Shown here piece by piece: positions 1 through 10,950 of a stretch of 64,000 nucleotides of DNA; positions within the stretch are counted from its first letter, which is position 1; every line of letters begins with the position of its first letter. The notes under the pieces are model-generated. The model did not search any database. It had not been told where the DNA came from and saw nothing but the letters and a program-made list of their open reading frames with translations. The position numbers were made by a program, and so were the translations under genes. Source of the stretch: Coralloluteibacterium stylophorae. Its GTDB lineage: Bacteria > Pseudomonadota > Gammaproteobacteria > Xanthomonadales > Xanthomonadaceae. The stretch is from positions 124,001-188,000 of the forward strand of contig NZ_JAGQFT020000004.1 in the NCBI RefSeq assembly GCF_018122625.2. The letters run 5' to 3'.

Positions 1-2936
<2,936 letters not shown>

Positions 2937-2972
2937 AGCCGCCGCCAGGCGGGTCTGCCGGACGCCCGCCCG

Positions 2973-3404
2973 TCAGGTGGCGAATAGCTGGCCCTCGATG
3001 TCGGCGAAGGCCTTGAACTCCAGCGCGTTGCCGGACGGGTCGAGCAGGAACAGCGTGGCCTGCTCGCCGGGCTGCCCGGGAAAACGCACGTGCGGCTCGA
3101 TCACGAAGCGGGTGCCGGCGGCGCGCAGGCGCGCGGCCAGGGCCTGCCAGTCGGCCATCTCCAGCACCACGCCGAAGTGCGGCACCGGCACGTCGTGGCC
3201 GTCGACCGGGTTGTCGCCGGCCACCGCGGCGCGCATGCCGTCGACCTGGTGGCAGACCAGCTGGTGGCCGAACAGGTCGAAGTCGACCCAGCGCGCGGCG
3301 CTGCGCCCCTCGGGGCAGCCGAACAGGCCGCCGTAGAAGGCACGCGCGGCGGCGATGTCGTGGACGGGAATGGCGAGGTGGAAGGGCGTCAGCGTGCGGG
3401 CCAT
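2973..3404 (-). CDS. VOC-family (glyoxalase/bleomycin-resistance fold) protein
   Basis: A 143-residue protein of the vicinal-oxygen-chelate superfamily, a fold used by glyoxalase I, dioxygenases and antibiotic-binding proteins. The opening [22 protein letters not shown] is the typical first beta-alpha-beta unit, with a metal-candidate His near residue 9. A second candidate lies in the HFGVVLEM strand, and a Glu in GNALEFK near the end is the usual third ligand. It is a short single-module member, so it probably works as a dimer. The substrate cannot be told from sequence. It is convergent with mfd and stands alone, separated by about 50 bp from the DUF3140 gene upstream on the same strand. 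Confidence 0.9.
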   Translation of the reverse strand: MARTLTPFHLAIPVHDIAAARAFYGGLFGCPEGRSAARWVDFDLFGHQLVCHQVDGMRAAVAGDNPVDGHDVPVPHFGVVLEMADWQALAARLRAAGTRFVIEPHVRFPGQPGEQATLFLLDPSGNALEFKAFADIEGQLFAT

Positions 3405-3456
3405 GGGCCGGTCCGGAGAGCGATGGGGCGCGCAGTGTGGACCAGGTGGCGCCGCG

Positions 3457-3804
3457 TCATCGGAGCGGATCGTGGCCCCAGTTCATCAGCGAATGGCGCC
3501 AGCGCGTGTGCTCGAGCTCGGCGGCCGACCTGTGCGGGCGCTGGGCGAGGTGGCGGTGCACGTAGCCGACCACCTTGCGCATGTGCGCGTAGTCGCCGGG
3601 CCCGTAGTCGGCCTGCTTCGTGCGCAGCAGGTCGACGATGCGGCGGCCGGAGGCGTGGCCGACGGATTCCGCGCCGGCGCCGTGCTTCGCGCCGACGCTG
3701 CGCGACGCGTCGGTCTCCAGCCAGCCCTCCAGCGCGGCCGGCGTCATGTTCACCGCCTCGCGGAAGTCGCGCAGGGTCGCGCGGTCGTCGTGCTGGTCGC
3801 TCAT
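3457..3804 (-). CDS. DUF3140 family protein
   Basis: A 115-residue cytoplasmic protein matching the small conserved DUF3140 family, of unknown role. The N-terminus reads [16 protein letters not shown], then a charged helical middle ([33 protein letters not shown]) and the C-terminal W[12 protein letters not shown] signature that marks the family. The middle resembles DNA- or protein-binding helices but no catalytic motif is visible. The ATG at 3804 is chosen because the family signature starts soon after it; the frame stays open further upstream only because the DNA is GC-rich. It is divergent from the membrane-protein gene that follows. Confidence 0.8.
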   Translation of the reverse strand: MSDQHDDRATLRDFREAVNMTPAALEGWLETDASRSVGAKHGAGAESVGHASGRRIVDLLRTKQADYGPGDYAHMRKVVGYVHRHLAQRPHRSAAELEHTRWRHSLMNWGHDPLR

Positions 3805-3951
3805 CGCAGACCTCGCTGGCTCGGGGACGGCAGCGTCGCGGCGACGGGCTGCCGGCAGCGTGAAGGCAGGGATGCCGGGGATCTTTGAGCGCGGGGCCCG
3901 CGCAGGCACCATGGCGGGATGCGCGACGGAGCGGATGGGACGGGAGCGGCG

Positions 3952-5118
3952 ATGCGGGGGATCGAGGGCGAGGCTGCGCCCGCGGGCACGGGGCGCGCCG
4001 GCGATGCGCAGGCCGCGCACTGGCACGCGATCGACGCCGCGCTCGCCTGGAACATGCGCAGCCAGGACCGCTCGCCACGCCATCGGCTCAACCGCCTGGC
4101 CCGGCAGGAATCGCCGACCCTGGAGGTCTGGCTCGGCCCCGACAGCGCAACGGTGGGCGACGTGCTGCTGCCCGTTGACACCCTCGCCGGCATGCGCCGC
4201 GGCCACGCGCGGCGGCGCCCCCAGCGCGGCCACGACCCGGTCATCGTCCTCGCCCACCGCGGTCGCCTGGTCCTGATCGACGGCACCAACCGCGTCAACC
4301 TGCACCTCGACGCGGGCACGGATGCGCCGATGCGGGCGCGCGTGATCGAGCTGCGCGAGCCGCCGCGGTCGCGCCTGCTGTCGCCGGCCATGTCCTTCGT
4401 CGCGGCGATGGCGATCGGTGCCGCCGCCTTCGTCGCGCTGCTTGCGCTGCATGCCTTGGCCCAGGGCCTCGCCTGCCTCGGACTGGGCGGGGAGCTGCTG
4501 GGCGTCGGCGACTTCGCCTACCGCTGCTCGGCGGGCGCAGGCCTGCCGGCCCTGGCCGGGCCCGTTGTCGTGGTCGTGGTCGCGTTCGCTGCCTACGTCG
4601 GGCTCGCCGGGCGCGTGCCGGATCCGGGCCTGCGCGTGGCGCTGGGCACCCTGCTGGTGCTGGGCCTGGCGTGGGTAATCGGCGGCATGGCGATCGCGGC
4701 GCTCGGCGGCGGTGGCGTCTTCGCCGTGCTGGCGGGCGCGGTGCCGGCCGGATGGGAGACGCCGACGCGGATCGGCCTTGGCGGCGTCGCCCTGCTCGGC
4801 GGCGTTCCGCTGCTGCGTGCGGCCGCGCGCCGTGCACCGACCTGGATGCCGCACCTGGCGATCTGGCTCGGGGCGAGCCTGGTGCTCCTGGCGACGGGCG
4901 TCACTGCCCCGGGGCCGTGGCCGGCGGCGTTCGCCCATGCCCTGCTGTGGGGCCCGCTCGCGCTCGCCGGCCTGCTGCTGCCCGCCGGTCGCCGCGCGCT
5001 GCTGACCGCGCCACGCTTCGCGCTGGCGCGGAGCACCGGGGTCGCCTGGATCGTCGCCGGCAGCGTCGCCACGGGCGCGTTCGCGCACCTGCTCGGCGGG
5101 TTGCTGGCGCCGGCCTGA
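3952..5118 (+). CDS. Multi-pass membrane protein with an N-terminal ParB-like soluble segment
   Basis: A 388-residue protein not assigned to a named family. Residues 1-150 are soluble. They contain a segment VIVLAHRGRLVLIDGTNRVN whose beta-strand/DGTNR pattern recalls the ParB/sulfiredoxin-like nucleotide-binding fold (weak likeness only). From about residue 160 there are roughly six to seven hydrophobic helices with little polar content. Two starts are possible: ATG 3919 and ATG 3952. The second is preferred because GGGAG lies five bases before it, while 3919 has only a weak site. It is divergent from DUF3140 and ends in a hairpin shared with the convergent reductase gene. Membrane location is well supported; function is unknown. 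Confidence 0.75.
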   Translation: MRGIEGEAAPAGTGRAGDAQAAHWHAIDAALAWNMRSQDRSPRHRLNRLARQESPTLEVWLGPDSATVGDVLLPVDTLAGMRRGHARRRPQRGHDPVIVLAHRGRLVLIDGTNRVNLHLDAGTDAPMRARVIELREPPRSRLLSPAMSFVAAMAIGAAAFVALLALHALAQGLACLGLGGELLGVGDFAYRCSAGAGLPALAGPVVVVVVAFAAYVGLAGRVPDPGLRVALGTLLVLGLAWVIGGMAIAALGGGGVFAVLAGAVPAGWETPTRIGLGGVALLGGVPLLRAAARRAPTWMPHLAIWLGASLVLLATGVTAPGPWPAAFAHALLWGPLALAGLLLPAGRRALLTAPRFALARSTGVAWIVAGSVATGAFAHLLGGLLAPA

Positions 5119-5127
5119 GCCGGCGCC
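5106..5127. terminator. GC hairpin between convergent genes
   Basis: A perfect 9-bp inverted repeat, GGCGCCGGC and GCCGGCGCC, flanks the tetraloop CTGA, which contains the stop codon of the membrane-protein gene. No T-tract follows on either strand. It could slow or end transcription from both convergent genes, but without a U-tract it is only a candidate. Confidence 0.35.
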
Positions 5128-5134
5128 GCGGCAC

Positions 5135-6310
5135 TCAGCCGCGCGCCGTCGGCACCGGCGCGTCGGCAGCGATGACCTGCTCCGCGCGCAGCTCCTCCCA
5201 CAGCGCGTCCGGGATCGCCACCCGCATCGATTCGGCATTGGCCGCCGCCTGCGCCGCGTTGCGCGCGCCCGGCACGATCGCCGAGACGATGTCCGGCGCG
5301 TTGGCGAACTGCAGCGACACCGTGCGCAGGTCGACGCCATGGCGTTCGGCCACCGCCATCGCGCGCCGGCGCTTCTCCGCAGCGGAGGCCGGGACCGGCT
5401 GGCTGCCGTAGAGGTAACGATCGCGGCCGGCGAGGTAGCCGGCCAGCAGCGGCGAGCCGACGATCACCGAGATGCCCTTGCGTTCGAGCGCGGGGAAGGT
5501 GTCGCGCAGCGTCGTCTCGTGGTCGAGCAGGGAATACTGGCAGGCCAGCAGCATGATGTCGGGATCGGCGACCTCGGCCGCGCGCAGCGCCGGCGGCGCG
5601 GTGTTGACGCCCAGGCCCCAGGCCTTGATCAGGCCCTCCTCGCGCATCTTCGTGAGCTCCGGGAAGGCGCCCTTCTCGGCCTGGGCGAAGTACTCGGTCC
5701 AGTCCTCGCCCATGTCGCCGTTGTCGGGCGAGAGGTCGTGCACCAGCACGATGTCCAGCCGCGACACGCCCAGCCGCTGCAGGCTGTCCTCGACGCTGCG
5801 GCGCACACCGGCGGCCGAGTAGTCGTAGCGGTAGTCGAACGGGGCGGGATCCTTCCAGCTGGTCGGCTTCGGATCGGCGCTGGCGCTGAGCAGGCGCCCG
5901 ACCTTGGTCGACAGCACGTACTCGTCGCGCGGCTGCCGGTGCAGGAACTGGCCGAAGCGCCGCTCCGACAGGCCCAGGCCGTACCAGGGCGAGGTGTCGA
6001 AGGTACGCATGCCGCCGTCCCATGCGGCCTCGAGCATGCCGCGGATCTGCTCGTCGCTGGCGGCGGCGAAGTTGTTGCCGGCGGGCGCGCCGCCCTGGCC
6101 CACGCGCACCCGCGGCACGAAGCGGCGGAAGCGGGCCTCGGCGTTGCTCGGCAGCGTATCGGCGACGGTGCGGCCCTCGGTGGGCAACACCGTGCCGATC
6201 CCGGTGGGCAGGCGGGTGTCGACCTCCTGCGCGCGCAGGCGCAGCGGTGCGGCGGCGAGTGCGGCGCTGCCGAGCGCGGCGGCGGAGAGGAAACGGCGGC
6301 GTGTGGTCAT
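5135..6310 (-). CDS. Aldo/keto reductase with Tat signal peptide
   Basis: A 391-residue aldo/keto reductase, probably NAD(P)H-dependent, close in pattern to the D-threo-aldose/pyridoxal dehydrogenase branch (FDTSPWYGLGLSERRFGQFL, VLSTKVGRLL, IVLVHDL). The Asp, Tyr, Lys and His of the family's catalytic tetrad are all visible in those motifs. The N-terminus MTTRRRFLSAAALG is a twin-arginine signal with an Ala-rich stretch ending near LRAQE, so export in folded form is predicted. ATG 6310 is chosen over the in-frame ATG 18 bases upstream because AAGGA lies nine bases before it and the Tat motif starts there. It is divergent from fabV. An exported NAD(P)H enzyme is unusual; the cofactor may be carried out with the folded protein. 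Confidence 0.88.
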   Translation of the reverse strand: MTTRRRFLSAAALGSAALAAAPLRLRAQEVDTRLPTGIGTVLPTEGRTVADTLPSNAEARFRRFVPRVRVGQGGAPAGNNFAAASDEQIRGMLEAAWDGGMRTFDTSPWYGLGLSERRFGQFLHRQPRDEYVLSTKVGRLLSASADPKPTSWKDPAPFDYRYDYSAAGVRRSVEDSLQRLGVSRLDIVLVHDLSPDNGDMGEDWTEYFAQAEKGAFPELTKMREEGLIKAWGLGVNTAPPALRAAEVADPDIMLLACQYSLLDHETTLRDTFPALERKGISVIVGSPLLAGYLAGRDRYLYGSQPVPASAAEKRRRAMAVAERHGVDLRTVSLQFANAPDIVSAIVPGARNAAQAAANAESMRVAIPDALWEELRAEQVIAADAPVPTARG

Positions 6311-6432
6311 CGCGGCAGGTCCTTGCATGGGAACGAGGTCGCTGCGGCAGGACCGCAGCCAGGGGCGAGCGGTGCCGCATCATGGCGGCCGCGCGATCTG
6401 CGCAGGGTGAACCGGCCGTACGCCCGCGTCCG

Positions 6433-6460
6433 GTGACGCGGCGGAGGGAACCGTTAGACT
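6433..6460 (+). promoter_or_regulatory. Probable promoter of fabV
   Basis: GTGACG (6433-6438) and TAGACT (6455-6460) are spaced by 16 bases in the 210-bp divergent gap, 61 bases before the fabV start. TAGACTCG also occurs before the gene at 17218. The two boxes are reasonable sigma-70-like elements; this is pattern recognition only. Confidence 0.4.
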
Positions 6461-6520
6461 CGCACGCCCCCGCCGGCGGCCGGCCGCGGCGGGCGTTCCC
6501 ATGGCTTCGAGACAGCGCAC

Positions 6521-7723
6521 GTGATCATCCATCCCAAGGTCCGCGGCTTCATCTGCACCACCACCCACCCGACCGGCTGCGAGCGCAACGTGCTCGAGCA
6601 GATCGAGGCGGTGCGCCGCGACGGCGCGCGGGCGGGCGGGCCGAAGCGCGTGCTGGTGATCGGCGCCTCGACCGGCTATGGGCTGGCCGCGCGCATCACC
6701 GCGGCCTTCGGCTACGGCGCGGCCACGCTCGGCGTGTTCCTGGAGAAGCCGGGCACCGCGAGCAAGCCCGGCACCGCCGGCTGGTACAACTCCGCCGCCT
6801 TCGACCGCCACGCCAAGCAGGCCGGGCTGTGGAGCCGCGCGATCAACGGCGACGCGTTCTCCGACGCGGTGCGCGCCGAGGCGGTGCGCATCATCCGCGA
6901 GGAGATGGGCGGCGACGTGGACCTCGTGGTGTATTCGCTGGCCTCGCCGGTACGGCGCCTGCCCGGCACCGGCGAGCTCAAGCGCTCCGCGCTCAAGCCG
7001 ATCGGCGAGACCTACCGCACCACCGCCGTCGACACCAACCGCGACCGCATCATCGAGACGGAGGTCGAACCGGCCAGCGAACAGGAGATCGCCGACACCG
7101 TGCAGGTCATGGGCGGCGAGGACTGGGAACTGTGGATGCGCGCACTGGACGAGGGCGGCGTGCTCGCCGCGGGCGCGAAGACGGTGGCCTTCAGCTACAT
7201 CGGCACCGAGATCACCTGGCCGATCTACTGGCATGGCGCGCTCGGCAAGGCCAAGGAGGACCTCGACCGCGCCGCGCACGCCATCGACGCCGACCTCCGC
7301 GCGCGCGGCGGCCGGGCCGGCGTGGCGGTGCTGAAGTCGGTGGTGACCCAGGCCAGCGCGGCGATCCCGGTGCTGCCGCTCTACATCGCCATGGTGTTCC
7401 GGATCATGAAGGAAAAGGGGCTGCACGAAGGCCCGATCGAGCAGCTGGTGCGCCTGTTCGACGACCACCTCTACGCACAGGATCCGCCGCCGGCCGACGC
7501 CGCCGGGCGCCTGCGCCTGGACGACCGCGAGCTGCGCGAGGACGTGCAGGCCGCCTGCCGCGACCTGTGGCCGACGGTGACCACCGGGAACCTGTTCGAG
7601 ATCACCGACTACGCCGGCTACAAGCGCGAGTTCCTGAAGCTGTTCGGCTTCACCCGCGACGACGTCGACTACGACGCCGAGGTCGACCCCGAGGTCGACT
7701 TCGACGTGGTGCAGGTCGGCTGA
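6521..7723 (+). CDS. fabV: Trans-2-enoyl-ACP/CoA reductase FabV
   Basis: FabV performs the last reductive step of fatty-acid elongation (trans-2-enoyl-ACP to acyl-ACP with NADH). It is the triclosan-tolerant alternative to FabI known from Xanthomonas, Pseudomonas and Vibrio. The 400-residue length is typical. The N-terminus [19 protein letters not shown] is the family signature. GASTGYGLA at 48-56 is the dinucleotide-binding loop. The catalytic pair is Y236 and K245 (Y-x8-K in [10 protein letters not shown]), as in characterised FabV. The start codon is GTG, since homologues begin exactly at this IIHP position. A 13-bp hairpin follows the stop codon. The gene appears monocistronic. Confidence 0.97.
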   Translation: MIIHPKVRGFICTTTHPTGCERNVLEQIEAVRRDGARAGGPKRVLVIGASTGYGLAARITAAFGYGAATLGVFLEKPGTASKPGTAGWYNSAAFDRHAKQAGLWSRAINGDAFSDAVRAEAVRIIREEMGGDVDLVVYSLASPVRRLPGTGELKRSALKPIGETYRTTAVDTNRDRIIETEVEPASEQEIADTVQVMGGEDWELWMRALDEGGVLAAGAKTVAFSYIGTEITWPIYWHGALGKAKEDLDRAAHAIDADLRARGGRAGVAVLKSVVTQASAAIPVLPLYIAMVFRIMKEKGLHEGPIEQLVRLFDDHLYAQDPPPADAAGRLRLDDRELREDVQAACRDLWPTVTTGNLFEITDYAGYKREFLKLFGFTRDDVDYDAEVDPEVDFDVVQVG

Positions 7724-7736
7724 GGAGCGCCGCCCG

Positions 7737-7765
7737 GATGCGGCGCCGGACGCCGGCGCCGCATC
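7737..7765 (+). terminator. Strong hairpin after fabV
   Basis: A perfect 13-bp stem (GATGCGGCGCCGG / CCGGCGCCGCATC) with loop ACG sits 13 bases after the fabV stop. No T-tract follows, so it may act as an mRNA-stabilising or factor-assisted termination hairpin rather than a classical intrinsic terminator. Confidence 0.45.
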
Positions 7766-7769
7766 GGCA

Positions 7770-7924
7770 TCACCACACCCCGACCCGGTCCTCCGGAGCC
7801 AGGTAGAGCGCCTGCCCGGGCCGCACGTCGTAGGCCGGACCGGGACCGGGCGTGACGCAGGAGACATGTCCTGCCCGATGCGGACGCGCAGGTGCGGCGG
7901 CCGGATCCTGGGCGCGACGGGCAC
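7770..7924 (-). pseudogene. Possible frameshifted C-terminal remnant of an ABC-transporter ATPase (TOBE-like)
   Basis: On the minus strand one frame reads PPHLRVRIGQDMS. The next frame then reads VTPGPGPAYDVRPGQALYLAPE and DRVGVW before a TGA stop. Joined across a single frameshift near 7856, they look like the last two strands of a TOBE domain (VRPGQ-x-LYLAPE-x-RV), as found at the C-terminus of MalK/UgpC/CysA-type ATPases. No nucleotide-binding domain exists upstream; the DNA there is the leader of the DUF1206 gene. I infer a decayed tail left by a deletion. It could also be chance, because GC-rich DNA gives long false frames. Confidence 0.3.
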
Positions 7925-8012
7925 GCGCGCGCCAGCTTGGCGGCGCGTTCACCGCACCCGCTCCGATACTCGGCGACCACACTCCGTCTCCCCCACCCAC
8001 CGGAGGTCCATC

Positions 8013-8828
8013 TTGAATCGGAAGGACATGGAGCGCTGCTTCCGCCCCGTCGCGCGTACCGGCTATGCCGCACGCGGCGTGGTGTACGTGGTCATCGGCT
8101 TCTTCGCGGCGCTGGCGGCGATCGGCAGCGGTCGCACCATGGACACCCGCGATGCGCTGCAGGAGCTGCTCTCCAGCGGCTTCGGTTCCGCCGTCGCGGT
8201 GGCGCTGGTAGCCGGCCTGGCCGCCTATGCGGCATGGCGCTTCGTACAGTCGGTGTTCGACACCGACGCCCACGGCACCGGCGCCAAGGGCCTGGCGGTG
8301 CGCGGCGGGCTGCTCGCCAGCGGCATCACCTACTCCGGCCTGGCGCTCTACACCTTCTCGCTGTGGCGCGGCGCGGCGTCGTCCTCCGGCGGCGGCGGCG
8401 CGGTCGCCTCGGCTCTGGCCGGCTTCATCGGCGCCACGGCGACCTCGGCGGTGCTCGCCTGCGTCTTCGCGGGGGTCGCGATCGCGCACTTCGTCAAGGC
8501 CTGGAAGGAGGGCTACGCGCGCCACCTGCAGGCGAGTGCGCGGGCGATGCGCGCGATCCACCCGATCTCGAAGATCGGCCTGACCGCGCGCGGGCTGACC
8601 TTCCTCGTGATCGCGGTGCTGTTCGGCTACCGCGCGCTCGGCGAACGCCACGACCGCGGCGGCCAGAGCGTGGGGCTGGGCGATGCCCTCGACTTCATCG
8701 TCGGCCTGCCTGCGGGCCAGTGGCTGCTCGGCGCGATGGGCGTGGGCCTGATCTGCTTCGCGGCCTACTCGCTGACGGAAGCCTGGTTCCGGCGCATCAA
8801 CGTCGAGGACGCGCGCGCCCCGGCCTGA
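8013..8828 (+). CDS. DUF1206 family membrane protein
   Basis: A 271-residue integral membrane protein with six predicted helices in three repeated pairs. Each pair follows an R-x-GY-x-ARG-x-VY/GLTFL-type motif: ARTGYAARGVVYVVIG near 11, VRGGLLASGITYSGLALY near 98 and KIGLTARGLTFLVIAVLF near 187. That threefold pattern defines DUF1206, whose role is unknown. The preferred start is TTG 8013, with GGAGG six bases upstream; ATG 8028 is the alternative. The 3' end overlaps the convergent esterase gene by 64 bp. Confidence 0.85.
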   Translation: MNRKDMERCFRPVARTGYAARGVVYVVIGFFAALAAIGSGRTMDTRDALQELLSSGFGSAVAVALVAGLAAYAAWRFVQSVFDTDAHGTGAKGLAVRGGLLASGITYSGLALYTFSLWRGAASSSGGGGAVASALAGFIGATATSAVLACVFAGVAIAHFVKAWKEGYARHLQASARAMRAIHPISKIGLTARGLTFLVIAVLFGYRALGERHDRGGQSVGLGDALDFIVGLPAGQWLLGAMGVGLICFAAYSLTEAWFRRINVEDARAPA

Positions 8829-9820
8829 ACCCGCGGGGGCGGGCGCCGGTGCCGCGCGAAGAACGCCCACACCGTGTCCGCGGTGGCGAAGGCCACCGGG
8901 CGCTTGCCCGACCGCCTGGTGATGCCGGGGCCCTCGCCCGGCCAGCCATGTCCGGCGGCGGCGAAGGCGTAGAGCGCGACCTCGCTGCCGCCCCGGCAGT
9001 GCGCGTAGCGCTGCAGCCGCCAGGCGGCGGTCTCGCTCACCTCGGGAGCGCCCGCACAGCCGTCGGCGCGGGCCCACAGCGCCAGCGCCTCGGGCGCGGA
9101 CAGGAAGGGACGGTCCTGGCTGCGCGCGACGAAGCCGGTCGGGCTCCATCCGCCGGCCCAGGGCACGATGTCGTCGTCGACGGCATTGATCATCAGCACG
9201 GGCAGCGCTGCCGGCGGTGGCGGGGCATCGGCGAAGAGGGCGCCGACCACGGCGGCGACCGCGGCGATGCGTTCCGGCATCTCGATTCCGATCCGCTGCG
9301 CGAGCATGCCGCCGTTGGACATGCCGACGACGTAGATCCGCGCCGGATCGATCCGCTGCGTGCGCTGGAGCTCGTCGATCAGCGCGCGGACGAAGCCGAC
9401 GTCGTCGACGCCGTGGCGGAGCGCCCAGCCGCAGCAGCCGCCGGCATTCCAGGTGCCGAAGCCGGGGCGTGGCCCGAGCCCGTCGGGAAAGGCGACGACG
9501 AAGCCCTGCTGCGCGGCGACCCGCTCCAGGCCGGAATCCACCGCCATCACCCGGCCGTTGCCACCGCCGCCGTGCAGCGCGATCACCAGCGGCACCGGCG
9601 CGGACGCGCGCGGCGGCACGAACAGCGAATAGCTGCGCGTGGTGCCGTCGACCGCGATCCGCCCGCTGCCCAGGCCGGCGGCGCCCGCGAACGCGCGTGC
9701 CGGTGCGGGCGCGTCCGCGATGGCGGCGGCCGGGGCTCCGGCGGCGCAGGCGGGCGCGCAGCACGCGGCGAGGAGAAGGAGCAGGATCGTGATGCGGAAC
9801 AGCGCAGGCATGGGCGGCAC
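8765..9820 (-). CDS. Secreted PHB-depolymerase/feruloyl-esterase-like hydrolase (LpqC type)
   Basis: A 351-residue alpha/beta hydrolase with a signal peptide (ALFRITILLLLLAACCAPACA). The mature part begins with the LVIALHGGGGNG oxyanion-hole motif. The nucleophile is in GMSNGG, the acid probably in NAVDDDIVPW and the His in AGHGWPG. That combination is typical of the polyhydroxybutyrate depolymerase/feruloyl esterase (LpqC) family, so an extracytoplasmic ester substrate is likely. GCC codons around NAGGCCGW encode two adjacent Cys, a possible disulfide. The last 20 or so residues (RPPPRVQAGARASS...) are encoded opposite the end of the DUF1206 gene and look like read-through after loss of an earlier stop. 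ATG 9811 is an alternative start. Confidence 0.87.
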   Translation of the reverse strand: MPPMPALFRITILLLLLAACCAPACAAGAPAAAIADAPAPARAFAGAAGLGSGRIAVDGTTRSYSLFVPPRASAPVPLVIALHGGGGNGRVMAVDSGLERVAAQQGFVVAFPDGLGPRPGFGTWNAGGCCGWALRHGVDDVGFVRALIDELQRTQRIDPARIYVVGMSNGGMLAQRIGIEMPERIAAVAAVVGALFADAPPPPAALPVLMINAVDDDIVPWAGGWSPTGFVARSQDRPFLSAPEALALWARADGCAGAPEVSETAAWRLQRYAHCRGGSEVALYAFAAAGHGWPGEGPGITRRSGKRPVAFATADTVWAFFARHRRPPPRVQAGARASSTLMRRNQASVSE

Positions 9821-9932
9821 CGGAGACGGCAGGCGACCACGCTAGCGCGGGCCGCGAGCCCCGGGGCGCGGCCGACGCATCCGCTTGCAACCGCGCCACC
9901 CCCGCGGCCTCGCCCGTGACGCGTCGCGCCCC

Positions 9933-10733
9933 TCAGCTCCGTTCCGCCCCTGCCGCCGCGGCGGACGCACCGGCGCCGGCGGTGCCGGGTTGGGAGACGT
10001 CGCGGAACGCCAGCATCCCGGGCACGCGCAGCGAGGCGCCGTCGTAGAAGCCCTGCTCCGGCGCGTGCGCCCGCGGATTGCGGAAGGTGCCGAACAGCAG
10101 GTCGAACAGCGGCAGGTCGCTGTAGTTGTAGGCGTGCACGCCGCGCTGGTGGTGCACCGAGTGGCTCTCCGGCCGCTGCAGGAAATAGCCCAGCCAGCGC
10201 GGGGTGCGGATGTTGGCGTGCTGGAACACCGCCATGAACGTGGTCGCGTAGAGCACGAGCGTCGCCGCCTCGGGGGCGATGCCCACCACCAGGGTCAGGC
10301 ACAGGCTCGACAGCGCGGTCCAGCCCACCATGTCCAGCGGGCTGAACCAGAACGCGCCCCAGGTGTCCAGGCGCTCGGCGCTGTGGTGCATCTGGTGCAG
10401 GCCCCGCCACAGCACGTCCGAGGCGTGCATGCCGCGGTGCCAGGCGTACACGCCGGCTTCGTAGACGAGGAGGCCGACGCCCGCGCCGGCCCAGGTTCCG
10501 AGGTGGGTGAGGTCGACCAGCTGCGCGGCCTGGAGATGTTCGCTCCACAGCAGCGGCAGGTAGGAGGAGAGGAAGAAGAACACGACGAACGCGATCAGGC
10601 CGCGCAGCCGCCACAGCCTGGACAGGGGCAGGATGCGGGCGGGGAACAGGTGTTCCCACAGGATCAGCGCGCCGTACAGCGAAATGACGACCAGCGAGGT
10701 CGGGTTGATCAGCAGTTGCAGGGGCGAGGGCAT
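9933..10733 (-). CDS. Sterol desaturase / fatty-acid hydroxylase superfamily protein
   Basis: A 266-residue integral membrane di-iron enzyme. Histidine clusters HRGMH, HQMHHS and HHQRGVH are spaced as in the sterol desaturase/fatty acid hydroxylase superfamily, and lie on the cytoplasmic side between four hydrophobic helices (first helix LVVISLYGALILWEHLF). It likely hydroxylates or desaturates a lipid; the substrate is unknown. The start at 10733 has GGAG eight bases before it. It is divergent from the SARP-like hydrolase regulator, with a 217-bp shared upstream region. Confidence 0.9.
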   Translation of the reverse strand: MPSPLQLLINPTSLVVISLYGALILWEHLFPARILPLSRLWRLRGLIAFVVFFFLSSYLPLLWSEHLQAAQLVDLTHLGTWAGAGVGLLVYEAGVYAWHRGMHASDVLWRGLHQMHHSAERLDTWGAFWFSPLDMVGWTALSSLCLTLVVGIAPEAATLVLYATTFMAVFQHANIRTPRWLGYFLQRPESHSVHHQRGVHAYNYSDLPLFDLLFGTFRNPRAHAPEQGFYDGASLRVPGMLAFRDVSQPGTAGAGASAAAAGAERS

Positions 10734-10950
10734 CGATGGAACTCCGGGAGGACGGATGGCGCCGAAGCGGCGTCGGAGGCAGGCCCGCGGCGGGCGCGGT
10801 GCCGTGCGGCGCACCTCGCACCGCACCCGGGCAGCCTGGACGCGCGGCGTTGGCGCGAGCGTTGGAACCAGCGTTTGAACTGCGTGCGCGTCCGTTGAAA
10901 GATGCGGCCGCGGGCGCGCTGCGCCTGCCCCGCCCCACGGGAGCGTGTCG

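Noticed and set aside
2948-2970. Weak hairpin after mfd
   Set aside because: Only six paired bases with a bulged extension and no T-tract; too weak to call a terminator.
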